Assembly: GCA_947630595.1 (NCBI GenBank)
Contig: CANRIG010000032.1
Coordinates: forward strand, 1 to 33,602
Length of the DNA stretch: 33,602 nt
DNA from: an uncultured Lachnospiraceae bacterium
GTDB taxonomy: Bacteria > Bacillota > Clostridia > Lachnospirales > Lachnospiraceae
Direction: 5' to 3'
Shown: positions 16,306-24,836 of the stretch, piece after piece
How positions within the stretch are numbered: position 1 is the stretch's first letter
How the letters are laid out: each line of letters opens with the position of its first letter
Position numbers and translations under genes: made by a program
Notes under the pieces: model-generated
Databases searched by the model: none
Told to the model about the DNA's origin: nothing
Seen by the model: only the letters and a program-made list of their open reading frames with translations

Positions 16306-18066
16306 TTACAGAGAAATATGCAGCCGTCCCAGCTCCTGCAGCCGTCTTTTTGCATCGACCAGCGCCTGCAGGCCCGCAAGATCCGCCGGGTCGAGCGCGC
16401 CGGTCCGCTGCGCAATCCCGTGTTCCACTACCTTGTATATTGTTTCCTGAATCGCCTTTTCCTGTTCCTTCGGCGTCTCCACCCGGACGCCGGTGTTGAA
16501 AATTTCCGCCACCGCGCGCTGCTGCTCCTGCCCGTCAAAATGACTGGTGATGCGGGCCGGATTGACCTGCCCCTGCTCCAGCTGCGCGTAAAGCATCTCC
16601 GCCACCTCCCGGTACAGCTCGTCCGAAAAATCCTCCGGGTGCACGTAAGCGGAAACGGTCCGGTACAGCTGCGGATATTCGGCCAGCCAGGTCAGAATCA
16701 GCCGCTGCGACCGGCGGATGCCGTCCTCCTTTTCCGGTCGGACCGGCGGCCGCGTCACAATCCTGCGCGCCGGCGCCCCCTGCATCAGCACATTCATCAC
16801 CATGCGGCGCAGTCCCTCGAAGGAAATCTGGTATTTCCCCGTGATCGCCTCGATGTAGTTTTCGCGCTCAAGCTCCATCTCAAACGCCGCAATCCGCGCC
16901 GCCACCGCCTGGAAGAAGCGGGTTTTGCCGTCCGGGTCCTGCATGTCGTAAGAGCGCTCCAGAATCGAGACTTCAAACAGAAAGCTGTTTTCCGCCTGAT
17001 TGATGCGCTGCTGAAACGCCTCCGTCCCCAGCGCCCTGATGAATTCATCCGGGTCCTTGTACGGGTCCATGTGCAGCACGCGCGTGGAAATGCCGGCCTC
17101 TTTCAAAAGCGGAATCGCCCGCAGCGCCGCGCGCACACCGGCCTCGTCGCTGTCGTAGGTCAGGATCACCTCGTCCGTGTAGCGCTTCAGAATCGAAGCG
17201 TGCTGGCTCGTGAGCGCCGTGCCGAGCGAGGCCACCGCATTCGTGAAGCCCGCCTGGTGCATGGCGATCACATCCATGTAGCCCTCGCAGACCAGCAGGT
17301 TCCGTTTCTTTGAGGTGCGGGCAAAATTGAGGCCGTAGAGATTGCGGCTCTTGTCGAAAATCACGGTCTCCGGCGAATTCAGGTATTTGGGCTTGCCGTC
17401 GCCCATCACCCGGCCGCCGAAACCGATCACCTTGCTGTTGACATCCATGATCGGGAACATGACGCGGTTCCAGAACTTGTCGTACATGCCCTGCTTTTCG
17501 CTGACCTGCATCAGCCCCGATTCCTTTAAAAGCTGCTCGGAGACGCCCTGCTTTTTCAGATAGCGGTACAGTGCGTCGCTGTAAGGCCCGGCGTAGCCGA
17601 GTCCGAAATGGCGGATCGTCTCGTCGCTGAGCCCGCGGCCTTTCAGATACTGCAGGGCACGCTCGCCCTGCGGCGATTTCAGCATCCAGTAAAAATATTT
17701 CGCGGCCGTGCGGTTGATCTCCAGCACGGAGGTTTTCAGATCGCGCTGCCTGCGGGCTTCCTGTGAATACTCCTGCTCCGGCAGGGCGATCCCGGCCCGG
17801 TCCGCCAGCACCTTGAGCGCCTCCGGAAAGGTATCGTTTTCATATTCCATGAGGAACGTAAACACGTTGCCCCCGGCCCCGCAGCCGAAGCAGTAATACA
17901 TCTGCTTGGACTGGCTGACGGAAAACGACGGCGATTTTTCATTGTGGAACGGGCAGAGGCCGAAATAGGAGCTCCCCCGCCGCTGCAGCTTTACGTACCC
18001 GGAAATGACGTCCACAATATCGTTCCGCGAGCGCACCTCTTCAACAATGTCATCAGAATAGTACAT
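16306..18066 (-). CDS. dnaG: DNA primase DnaG
   Basis: DNA primase, which makes RNA primers at the replication fork in complex with the replicative helicase. The N-terminal zinc-binding domain has Cys38, His41, Cys59 and Cys62 (CPFHNEKSPSF, then YYCFGCGAGGN). The RNA-polymerase domain carries LGYAGPYSDALYRYLKKQG. The TOPRIM core holds LLVCEGYMDVIAMHQAGF and the metal-binding VILTYDSDEAG. The C-terminal helicase-interaction region has RSQRLILTWLAEYPQLY. At 586 residues it is full length. The start lies six bases after the dGTPase stop, so the two are coupled. rpoD follows downstream. Confidence 0.98.
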   Translation of the reverse strand: MYYSDDIVEEVRSRNDIVDVISGYVKLQRRGSSYFGLCPFHNEKSPSFSVSQSKQMYYCFGCGAGGNVFTFLMEYENDTFPEALKVLADRAGIALPEQEYSQEARRQRDLKTSVLEINRTAAKYFYWMLKSPQGERALQYLKGRGLSDETIRHFGLGYAGPYSDALYRYLKKQGVSEQLLKESGLMQVSEKQGMYDKFWNRVMFPIMDVNSKVIGFGGRVMGDGKPKYLNSPETVIFDKSRNLYGLNFARTSKKRNLLVCEGYMDVIAMHQAGFTNAVASLGTALTSQHASILKRYTDEVILTYDSDEAGVRAALRAIPLLKEAGISTRVLHMDPYKDPDEFIRALGTEAFQQRINQAENSFLFEVSILERSYDMQDPDGKTRFFQAVAARIAAFEMELERENYIEAITGKYQISFEGLRRMVMNVLMQGAPARRIVTRPPVRPEKEDGIRRSQRLILTWLAEYPQLYRTVSAYVHPEDFSDELYREVAEMLYAQLEQGQVNPARITSHFDGQEQQRAVAEIFNTGVRVETPKEQEKAIQETIYKVVEHGIAQRTGALDPADLAGLQALVDAKRRLQELGRLHISL

Positions 18067-18072
18067 AAACCT

Positions 18073-19080
18073 TCACCCCTGCCAGGATTTTGGTACAAAC
18101 AGCTCTTTGTATACATGGATGGAATAGGAATCCGTCATGCCGGCAATGTAATCGCAGACCACTTTTTCCTGCGGCTCATTCCGGTTGTGCATCAGGTCCT
18201 GATATTCCTCGGGAAGCAGCTGCGGGTTGCTGTTGTAAAACCGGTACAGCTCCTGAATCATGTGCACCGCCTTTGTCTCCTCGCGCTTGGCCGCGCTGTT
18301 GCGGTAGACGTGCTGGAACATGAACGCCCGCAGGTATTTCATCGCCGACTCCATCCGCTCGGACATCACGATCTCATTCCGGCCCTCGCTGTGGTACACG
18401 ACGTCGTGAATCAGCGTGTTCAGACGCTTGCGCGTCGTGTCGCCCATGATCCGCCGGCTCTCCTCCGGGATGTCGCTCTCCTGCAGAATCCCCGCGCGCT
18501 CGGCGTCGTCGATGTCGTGATTGATATAGGCGATCTTGTCGCAGTAGCGCACGATCTGTCCCTCCAGCGTGTGCGGCGCCCCCGACGTCCGGTGATTGCG
18601 GATGCCGTCGCGCACCTCCCAGGTCAGGTTGAGGCCTTCGCCTTTTTTCTCCAGCAGTTCCACCACCCGCACGCTCTGCTCATAGTGCGCGAAGCCGTAC
18701 GGGCAGACCTCCGCCAGCGCCCGCTCCCCGGCGTGTCCGAACGGCGTGTGCCCGAGATCGTGCCCAAGCGCAATCGCGTCCGCAAGGTCTTCATTCAGCC
18801 GCAGCGCCTTGGCAATCGTGCGCGCCAGCTGCGAAACCTCCAGCGTGTGCGTCATCCTCGTCCGGTAGTGGTCGCCCTCGGGAATCAGAAACACCTGCGT
18901 CTTCTGTTTCAGACGCCGGAACGACTTGCTGTGCAGAATGCGGTCGCGGTCTCTCTGGTATGCTGTGCGGATGTCGCAGGGCTCCTCCTCCCGGTCTCTG
19001 CCGCGGGAATTGCGGCTGAATGCGGCATAGGGACTGAAAATACTGAATTCCTGCTCCTCTGTCTTCTCACGTATGGTCAT
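18073..19080 (-). CDS. dgt: dGTPase-like HD-domain triphosphohydrolase
   Basis: A 335-residue deoxynucleoside triphosphate triphosphohydrolase. The N-terminal DRDRILHSKSFRRLKQKTQV motif, the HD ligands (RMTHTLEVSQLA and GHDLGHTPFGHAGE) and the downstream DKIAYINHDIDDAERAG are all present. These enzymes cleave dNTPs to deoxynucleoside and triphosphate and help control dNTP pools. The gene begins 72 bp after comEC and sits six bases before dnaG, a common Clostridia arrangement linking dNTP control with replication. A TATAAT box is visible in the 19081-19152 gap, but its -35 region is poor, so independent transcription is uncertain. AGGTGAAAGGG supplies the ribosome site. Confidence 0.94.
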   Translation of the reverse strand: MTIREKTEEQEFSIFSPYAAFSRNSRGRDREEEPCDIRTAYQRDRDRILHSKSFRRLKQKTQVFLIPEGDHYRTRMTHTLEVSQLARTIAKALRLNEDLADAIALGHDLGHTPFGHAGERALAEVCPYGFAHYEQSVRVVELLEKKGEGLNLTWEVRDGIRNHRTSGAPHTLEGQIVRYCDKIAYINHDIDDAERAGILQESDIPEESRRIMGDTTRKRLNTLIHDVVYHSEGRNEIVMSERMESAMKYLRAFMFQHVYRNSAAKREETKAVHMIQELYRFYNSNPQLLPEEYQDLMHNRNEPQEKVVCDYIAGMTDSYSIHVYKELFVPKSWQG

Positions 19081-19152
19081 TTCCCTTTCACCTCTGTTGG
19101 TACTCTGCTACTATTATATTCTAACCGGGGCGCATTTTTCCATAATTTTTCA

Positions 19153-21678
19153 TTATTTTTTTGAATTTTTCAAAATTTTGTAGGGCTCGACGGAATACGC
19201 CGTCCCGTCCGAGCGAATCGTGACCGCGCCGCACTGCGCCGTCTCAAAAATCCGCGCGCCCGCCTGCCGCAGCCGCTCCACAGTCTCCGGCGCCGGATGG
19301 CCGTAGCGGTTGCCGCGCCCGCACGAGATCACCGCCGCGCCGGGCCGCACCCGTTCCAGAAACGGCTCCGAGCTGGCGGCCGCCGAACCATGGTGACCTG
19401 CCTTGAGGACATCGGCGCGCAGATCCGCCTCCGTATCCGTCAGGCGCTGTTCCGCCTTGCCCTCCAGGTCGCCGGTAAACAGCATCCGAAACTGGCCATA
19501 GGCAAGCATCAGCACCATGGAATCCTCGTTGCGCTCGCCGTAAAGGGCCGCCTCATCCGGGGACAGGCAGGTGATTTTCCAGGAGGGCTTCGGCTTTGTG
19601 CGAAAATGGCTTCCTGTTTTGTCCCTTTGGCCTTCACGGAACGGACTCTCTGATCTGTTGTTTCCTGCCGCAAGCGTGTCGCCCGCCTTCATCCACTGTA
19701 CTGCAATCCCGTTCTTTGCCGCCAGCGTCTCCAGCTCCACAAAGTCCTCCCGCTCCGCAGCCGGCGGCAGCACCAGGCAGCCCAGTGTCACGCCGTGTAT
19801 GTTTTCCCCGGCAAAGCCCGGCTCGTATTCCTGCAGGTATTCCATCACCCCGCTGATGTGGTCGCGGTCGGCGTGCGACAGGAAAATATAGTCCAGCTTG
19901 CGGATACCGAAATATTTCACCGCCTGCCCGATGCGGTAGCGCCACAGCTCAGACTCCGTGCTGCTGCCGCCGTCGATCAGGCAGTTTGTGCCGTCCGGCA
20001 GGCGCAGCAGCGCCCCGTCGCCCTGTCCCACGTCCAGGCAGATGATTTCCAGGTCATGGCGGCCGCGGACGGTCATCGTGCTCATGCACAGGAGAATACA
20101 AAGCAGCCACAGGAGCCGCTGCGCGGGGATACCCGTCATCCATATCTTTTTCTTCCACGCAGTTTTTATCCCGACCAGTCTTATACCTTGTCCAGCCGAC
20201 ATCCTGCCGGAACCTGTGCTCCTACCAACCAACATTCCGCCGAAACCTGTACTCTGTCTAACCGGCATCCCGCCCTTTCTGCCCGCTTTCCTCCCGCACT
20301 CTGCTCTCCTCCGCGCCTGGCAGGCCCGCCCCGCAAACACCGTCATCGCCAGCAGCAGCCCGTAATACGCGCAGATTCTGCCCGCAGAGGGCCGCCCGGC
20401 CACATACAGCGCCAGCGGCAGCCTCTGCTGCCACCGGCACAGAAGCTCAAAGCAGGACAGCAGATAATGCACGGGAGCGGCCAGAAACGTTCCCACCGGC
20501 ACCGACAGCAGACCCGCAAAGGCGGCGGTCAGGCCGGTCACCAGAAGCACGGAGGTCAGGGGAACCACCGCCAGATTGACCAGCGTGCTCCACAATGGCG
20601 TCTGATAGTAAAAATACAGCACGCAGGGCAGCATGCCCGCGAAAATCGCTGCGCCGGACAGGAGCGTCCTCCCGGCCGCGCTGCGGATGCCGCAGCTTTT
20701 CTGAGCGGCGGGCGCCAGCACCGCCAGCGACAGCACGGCGCCGAACGACAGGTAAAACGAGGCCTGCCCGAGGTGGTCTGCGCCGGCCAGCAGCAAAATC
20801 GCCGCCGCCAACGCCGCCGCGGTCAGCCGGTCGTACCTGCGGCCCCACACCTGCGCGCACAGCCACAGCCCGAACATCAAAAGCGCGCGCACCGCGGACA
20901 CCGCCGCGCCGGCCATCAGCACGTAAAACAGCGCCGCCGCGCCGGAAATCCCGGCAGCAGCGCCAAACGAAAGGCCCAGCCTGCGGCAGAGGCGGTACAG
21001 CCCGATGCCGGCCAAGGAAATGTGCAGGCCGGAAATCGCCAGGATGTGCGCGATGCCGCCCTCCTGATAGAGCGTCTTCCACTCCGATTCCATCCAGGCC
21101 CGTTCGCCGAGGCTGACGGCCGCGAGCGTGCGTGCCTGCCGCTCTCCGAGAATCCGCGCGCAGGAATCGCGCAGGGCGGCGCGCACCCGGTACAGAAAGC
21201 GCTTTAATCCGGGCTTTCCCCGCCGCACTTCCAGCAGTTCGGCCTCCCGCAGGCGGCCGACGGTGCGCTGTCTGAAATAATGGGACTGCAGATCAAACTG
21301 CCCGGGATTGGAGGATGGTTCAAAGGCTTTCAGCTTTCCTGACGCCAGAATGGCATCGCCGGGCAAAATTCCCCGTTCTTCCGTTGTAAGCAAAAGGTTC
21401 CATGTGGGTAACAAAGATATCTGCGAACCGTTTTTTTGTCGAATGGTAAGATGACTGACAGACAGGCGAATGCCTGAAGATACTGCGCTGCACTGCGCCG
21501 CGGTCCCGGAAACCGTCACGTCCTGATCCTCCGGAACCGCTTCCGAAAGCGCGGCCGCCGCCTGCGGCGGGGCGTTCGCCCTCTGTCCATCCGCGGCATA
21601 CAGCGCTGCCATAACCGCCGCCAGCGCCGCGCAAAGGCACGCCAGCGGCCGTTTATCCGGTAATACTCTGTTTCTCAT
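19153..21678 (-). CDS. comEC: ComEC/Rec2 DNA-uptake channel protein
   Basis: An 841-residue ComEC-type protein for transport of single-stranded DNA across the membrane. The N-terminal region holds an OB-like domain (DQDVTVSGTAAQCSAV and LPGDAILASGKLKAFEP). The competence domain has the signature HILAISGLHISLAGIGLYRL and many membrane helices. A C-terminal metallo-beta-lactamase domain starts at IICLDVGQGDGALLRLPDG with the metal motif SHADRDHISG and later GHHGSAAASSEPFL. Between the membrane and lactamase domains lies an inserted run with three 11-residue repeats. A second unusual insert lies in the lactamase domain (RSESPFREGQRDKTGSHFRT). The gene is separated from comEA by the two-component genes and the GerM-like gene. 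The ATG has a weak ribosome site. Full-length and probably functional unless the inserts disturb it. Confidence 0.93.
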   Translation of the reverse strand: MRNRVLPDKRPLACLCAALAAVMAALYAADGQRANAPPQAAAALSEAVPEDQDVTVSGTAAQCSAVSSGIRLSVSHLTIRQKNGSQISLLPTWNLLLTTEERGILPGDAILASGKLKAFEPSSNPGQFDLQSHYFRQRTVGRLREAELLEVRRGKPGLKRFLYRVRAALRDSCARILGERQARTLAAVSLGERAWMESEWKTLYQEGGIAHILAISGLHISLAGIGLYRLCRRLGLSFGAAAGISGAAALFYVLMAGAAVSAVRALLMFGLWLCAQVWGRRYDRLTAAALAAAILLLAGADHLGQASFYLSFGAVLSLAVLAPAAQKSCGIRSAAGRTLLSGAAIFAGMLPCVLYFYYQTPLWSTLVNLAVVPLTSVLLVTGLTAAFAGLLSVPVGTFLAAPVHYLLSCFELLCRWQQRLPLALYVAGRPSAGRICAYYGLLLAMTVFAGRACQARRRAECGRKAGRKGGMPVRQSTGFGGMLVGRSTGSGRMSAGQGIRLVGIKTAWKKKIWMTGIPAQRLLWLLCILLCMSTMTVRGRHDLEIICLDVGQGDGALLRLPDGTNCLIDGGSSTESELWRYRIGQAVKYFGIRKLDYIFLSHADRDHISGVMEYLQEYEPGFAGENIHGVTLGCLVLPPAAEREDFVELETLAAKNGIAVQWMKAGDTLAAGNNRSESPFREGQRDKTGSHFRTKPKPSWKITCLSPDEAALYGERNEDSMVLMLAYGQFRMLFTGDLEGKAEQRLTDTEADLRADVLKAGHHGSAAASSEPFLERVRPGAAVISCGRGNRYGHPAPETVERLRQAGARIFETAQCGAVTIRSDGTAYSVEPYKILKNSKK
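20173..20271 (-). repeat. In-frame 33-bp x 3 array inside comEC
   Basis: Three units of exactly 33 bp encode GMPVRQSTGFG, GMLVGRSTGSG and RMSAGQGIRLV. The conserved methionine codon recurs at 33-bp intervals (20266, 20233, 20200). The array lies in the linker between the membrane channel and the extracellular-type lactamase domain. Confidence 0.8.
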
Positions 21679-21704
21679 GATTTCTGTTATTTCTTAATAC
21701 TGCT

Positions 21705-22673
21705 TTACGGTTTTTCCGTCTCCGCCTGCCGCGGAAGCTCCGTCTCGATCTCGTCGCGCTCGATGACCTCCCGGTTCATCATAAAGAACTGGTTCAGGTC
21801 GACCTCGCCCCGGAACAGGGTTTCGCTCTCGCCGTCGATCTCAAAGCGGACGCTGGTGATATCGTCGCAGGTCTCGCAGATGGAATCCACAATCGCATAC
21901 AGGGCCGCCGTCGCGTCGAGCGGCTGCTCCGACGGCGTGCGGTTCACCTCCGCGTCAAAATTGATCGTGCAAACGCCGTCCTGCGTGTACAGATTCTGAA
22001 TGCGCACGCCCTCCGTGAGCACCGGCCTCAGCCCGGACTCTTCCGGCCCCGCGATCAGCTGCTCCACGACCATGCGCTCCAGCACCATGTTGCTGGAAAA
22101 ATGCAGGTTGCGCCGTTCCCGCACCAGCCGTTCCCCGCTCTCGTCTGCAAAGTACAGAGACAGCGTCGCGTACTGGTAGGAGTTGATGCCTCCCTCTTTC
22201 GTGTCAATGAAGGAATCCGCGTCCATCGCCGGCACCGGCTTTCCCTCCAGATCGTGGAGCTGTTCCCCGCCGACCGTGATCATCACGCCGGCGACGCCGG
22301 GCACCTGCGAGAACGTCTTGACCACCGCCGCCCGCAGAAGCACCTCGTCCGTGTTGCTCAGATCGTAATATTCCCCGGAAAAGTCGATGCGCAGAGCGTC
22401 GATGCCGCGCTCGTAGCCGTTAAACGTCACATTTTCCGGGACGGCGCTGACAAAACCGGAGGGAGCGTTCTGCAGCTCGCGCTGAAGCTCCTCCACCATC
22501 TCCTCAAAGGTCTGCGCCTGAGGGCGGTAACTGGCCTCCATCAGCCGCGTCCGCGACGTGTTGACATAATATACCGTATAGCTGTTGTCTTCCTCTTTTT
22601 TGCGGCTGCCGCACCCGGTCAGCAAAAGGAGCGCCAGAAAAAGCAGACAGCCGAACATCTTTCTTTTCTTCAC
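21705..22673 (-). CDS. GerMN-domain lipoprotein (sporulation/germination type)
   Basis: A 322-residue lipoprotein. The GTG at 22673 is preferred over an adjacent TTG because AGGAGG lies five bases upstream. The signal is VKKRKMFGCLLFLALLLL with lipobox LTGC. Two GerMN-like repeats follow, each with a VNTSRTRLMEA or SLYFADESGERLVRE strand and a VVKTFSQVPGVAGVMI or DATAALYAIVDSICETC segment. GerM proteins act in sporulation and spore germination near the forespore membrane; GerMN domains also occur in other envelope proteins, so this role is likely but not certain. It lies 22 bp after the sensor kinase and 27 bp before comEC, suggesting cotranscription. Confidence 0.85.
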   Translation of the reverse strand: MKKRKMFGCLLFLALLLLTGCGSRKKEEDNSYTVYYVNTSRTRLMEASYRPQAQTFEEMVEELQRELQNAPSGFVSAVPENVTFNGYERGIDALRIDFSGEYYDLSNTDEVLLRAAVVKTFSQVPGVAGVMITVGGEQLHDLEGKPVPAMDADSFIDTKEGGINSYQYATLSLYFADESGERLVRERRNLHFSSNMVLERMVVEQLIAGPEESGLRPVLTEGVRIQNLYTQDGVCTINFDAEVNRTPSEQPLDATAALYAIVDSICETCDDITSVRFEIDGESETLFRGEVDLNQFFMMNREVIERDEIETELPRQAETEKP

Positions 22674-22694
22674 CAATGCCTCCTGTCCGCGCGC

Positions 22695-24113
22695 CTACGG
22701 CACATATTTCAGAGGAATACGCACCGTAAAGGTGGTGCCTTCCCCCTCCTTGCTGTAGACCTTGATCGCCCCGTGGTGCATCAGCACCGCGCTCCTGGTG
22801 ATCGCCAGCCCCAGCCCGGTGCCGCCGATCTCCCGCGAATGCGATTTGTCCACGCGGTAAAAGCGCTCGAAAATATGCTCCTGGTCCTCCTCCGGGATGC
22901 CGATTCCGGAGTCCTCCACTTTGACATAGAAATATTTGCTGTCCACATTCAGGGAAACGTGCACCCAGCCCTGCGGGCGGTTGTACTTGATGCCGTTCTC
23001 CACCAGGTTCGACAGCGCCAGCGTCAGCTTGGTCTCGTCGACCTCCGCGGTCACCGGCTTGAAGCTCTCCAGCACCAGCTCCACCTCCTGCCGCGCCGCA
23101 ATCGGGCGCAGGCGCTTTAAGATCAGCTCGATGAGCTGGTTGATGTTGGTCTCCTGAATATTGACGTCCGACGAACGCCTGTCCATCTTGACGAGGGACA
23201 GAAGGTCGGAAATGATTTTGTTTTCGCGGTCGATCTCCTCCGCGATATCCGCCATAAACTCCCGGTAGAGCTCGTTCGGCACGTCGTCCTGCGCCAGCAG
23301 AGAATCCGCCAGCACCTTCATCGAGGTGATCGGCGTTTTCAGCTCATGGGAGACGTTGGAGACAAACTGCTGCCGCGAATCTTCCTGCACCTTCATGCGG
23401 TTCAGCATGCGGTTGTAAGCCTCGGAGAGCAGCTTCGTCTCCGTGTAGTCCGGAATCGAAATCTCCTGCTCCGTCACGCCGCCGCGCACTTCTTCCAGGG
23501 ACCGCGTGATTTTGCCGAACGGCTTGGTGAGCACGCGCGCCACATAATAGGCGGCCGCAATGATCAGCAGGGTAAGCACGACCTGCAGAATCAGCACCGT
23601 ATTCCCCAGCGTGTCTTTTCCGTCCCGGACGTCCTGCGTGGACACGCTGACGATCATAATGCCCTCAATGTCGCGCGTCTGCGCGTCGCGCACCGGCAGC
23701 GTCAGCTCGAGAAATTCAAAATCCTGATTGTAATTGGTGGAATCCGTCCCCAGGAAGCACTGCAGCACCTCCTCAGAGATGATCACCTTGTCCTCATCGA
23801 TTCCGAACGTGTCGCGGATGATGCGGAAATTGCTGTTGACAATGATCACGCGCCCGTTGTAAATGCTCCCGAGCTGCACCAGCTGGCGGTCGACCTGCTC
23901 CGTGGCCTCCGTCCTGTTCCAGATGTAGCCGGAGCTGGCCACCTGGTCCACAATCTGTTGGCACTGGCTCTGAATCAGCGCGCTTTTCTGCTCGACCGCC
24001 TGATCCGCATAGTTGTCAAGAATCAGGTTTTTCATCAGGAAAATCGGAATCAGGCCGACCAGCAGCACAATCACAAAGATACGCGCGCGCAGGCTCTTGA
24101 GATAGCCCCGCAC
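22695..24113 (-). CDS. Membrane sensor histidine kinase (WalK/PhoR-like)
   Basis: A sensor kinase with TM1 at IFVIVLLVGLIPIFLMKN, an extracytoplasmic sensor of about 140 residues, TM2 at VLILQVVLTLLIIAAAYYVA, a HAMP domain, HisKA (FVSNVSHELKTPITSMKVL, phospho-His in SHELKTP) and HATPase (NLVENGIKYN, DSGIGIPEEDQEHIFERF, GGTGLGLAI). The start is uncertain. The GTG at 24113 has AAGGA four bases upstream and lies just after the response-regulator stop. A TTG at 24143 or an ATG at 24164, both overlapping the regulator, would add 10 or 17 residues. It lacks a PAS domain between HAMP and HisKA, unlike B. subtilis WalK. Partner of the adjacent regulator; the stimulus is unknown. Confidence 0.92.
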   Translation of the reverse strand: MRGYLKSLRARIFVIVLLVGLIPIFLMKNLILDNYADQAVEQKSALIQSQCQQIVDQVASSGYIWNRTEATEQVDRQLVQLGSIYNGRVIIVNSNFRIIRDTFGIDEDKVIISEEVLQCFLGTDSTNYNQDFEFLELTLPVRDAQTRDIEGIMIVSVSTQDVRDGKDTLGNTVLILQVVLTLLIIAAAYYVARVLTKPFGKITRSLEEVRGGVTEQEISIPDYTETKLLSEAYNRMLNRMKVQEDSRQQFVSNVSHELKTPITSMKVLADSLLAQDDVPNELYREFMADIAEEIDRENKIISDLLSLVKMDRRSSDVNIQETNINQLIELILKRLRPIAARQEVELVLESFKPVTAEVDETKLTLALSNLVENGIKYNRPQGWVHVSLNVDSKYFYVKVEDSGIGIPEEDQEHIFERFYRVDKSHSREIGGTGLGLAITRSAVLMHHGAIKVYSKEGEGTTFTVRIPLKYVP

Positions 24114-24120
24114 CGTGTCC

Positions 24121-24810
24121 TTAATGCTGGAAATAATAACCAACTCCCCACTTCGTATGTACATACTTGGGCTCGCTCGGATTTGCCTCAATCTTCTCGC
24201 GCAGTCTGCGGATATGCACGTCCACGGTCCGCACGTCGCCCGGATACTCGTAGCCCCACACAATGTTCAGCAGGTTTTCGCGGCTGTAGACCTTGTTGGG
24301 ATTGAACACCAGAAGCTCCAGCACGTCGAATTCCTTGGCCGTAAGGTTGACCTCGCGGCCGCCGATGCTCACCCTGCGGCCCTCGCAGTCGATGGCCAGG
24401 TCGCCCACCTCGACCGTCTTTCCCTTCGGCTCCGGCGCCGGCTTCTGCGCCGTCCGCCGCATGATCGCTTTCAGGCGCGCCTTGACCTCGAGGATGTTGA
24501 ACGGCTTGGTGATATAATCGTCGGCTCCGTATTCCAGGCCCATGATCTTATCCATATCGTCGCCCTTTGCCGTCAGCATCACGATCGGCACATCGGAAAA
24601 TTCACGAATCTGCTGGCATACCTCGAGACCGTCCAGTTTTGGCAGCATCAGGTCCAGAAGAACGATATCGTATTCCTTATCCCGCGCCATGCGCACGGCT
24701 TCCTCGCCGTCGTAGGCGCAGTCCACCTCCATATCGTCTTTTTCCAGACTGAAACGGATTCCTTTCACAATCAGTTTTTCGTCATCCACAACCAAAACTT
24801 TCTTGCTCAT
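24121..24810 (-). CDS. OmpR/PhoB-family response regulator (WalR-like)
   Basis: A 229-residue winged-helix regulator. The receiver domain has the phosphorylation site at Asp53 in LLDLMLPKLDG, acidic residues VDDEKLI at the N-terminus and the conserved lysine in DYITKPF. The DNA-binding domain spans about 130-229, with LTAKEFDVLELLVFNPNKVY, YEYPGDVRTVDVHIRRLREK and a terminal TKWGVGYYF wing. A GAAGGA ribosome site precedes the start. The sequence is close in style to WalR/YycF of Clostridia, but no yycH, yycI or walJ genes accompany it, so I do not assign a name. It is first gene of the pair and follows comEA by 26 bp. Confidence 0.94.
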   Translation of the reverse strand: MSKKVLVVDDEKLIVKGIRFSLEKDDMEVDCAYDGEEAVRMARDKEYDIVLLDLMLPKLDGLEVCQQIREFSDVPIVMLTAKGDDMDKIMGLEYGADDYITKPFNILEVKARLKAIMRRTAQKPAPEPKGKTVEVGDLAIDCEGRRVSIGGREVNLTAKEFDVLELLVFNPNKVYSRENLLNIVWGYEYPGDVRTVDVHIRRLREKIEANPSEPKYVHTKWGVGYYFQH

Positions 24811-24836
24811 CTACATTCCTTCTTTCCCTGCTTTGT

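Noticed and set aside
24121-24810. Naming the regulator walR
   Set aside because: The sequence is similar in style, but the usual walHIJ neighbours are absent and the kinase lacks a PAS domain.
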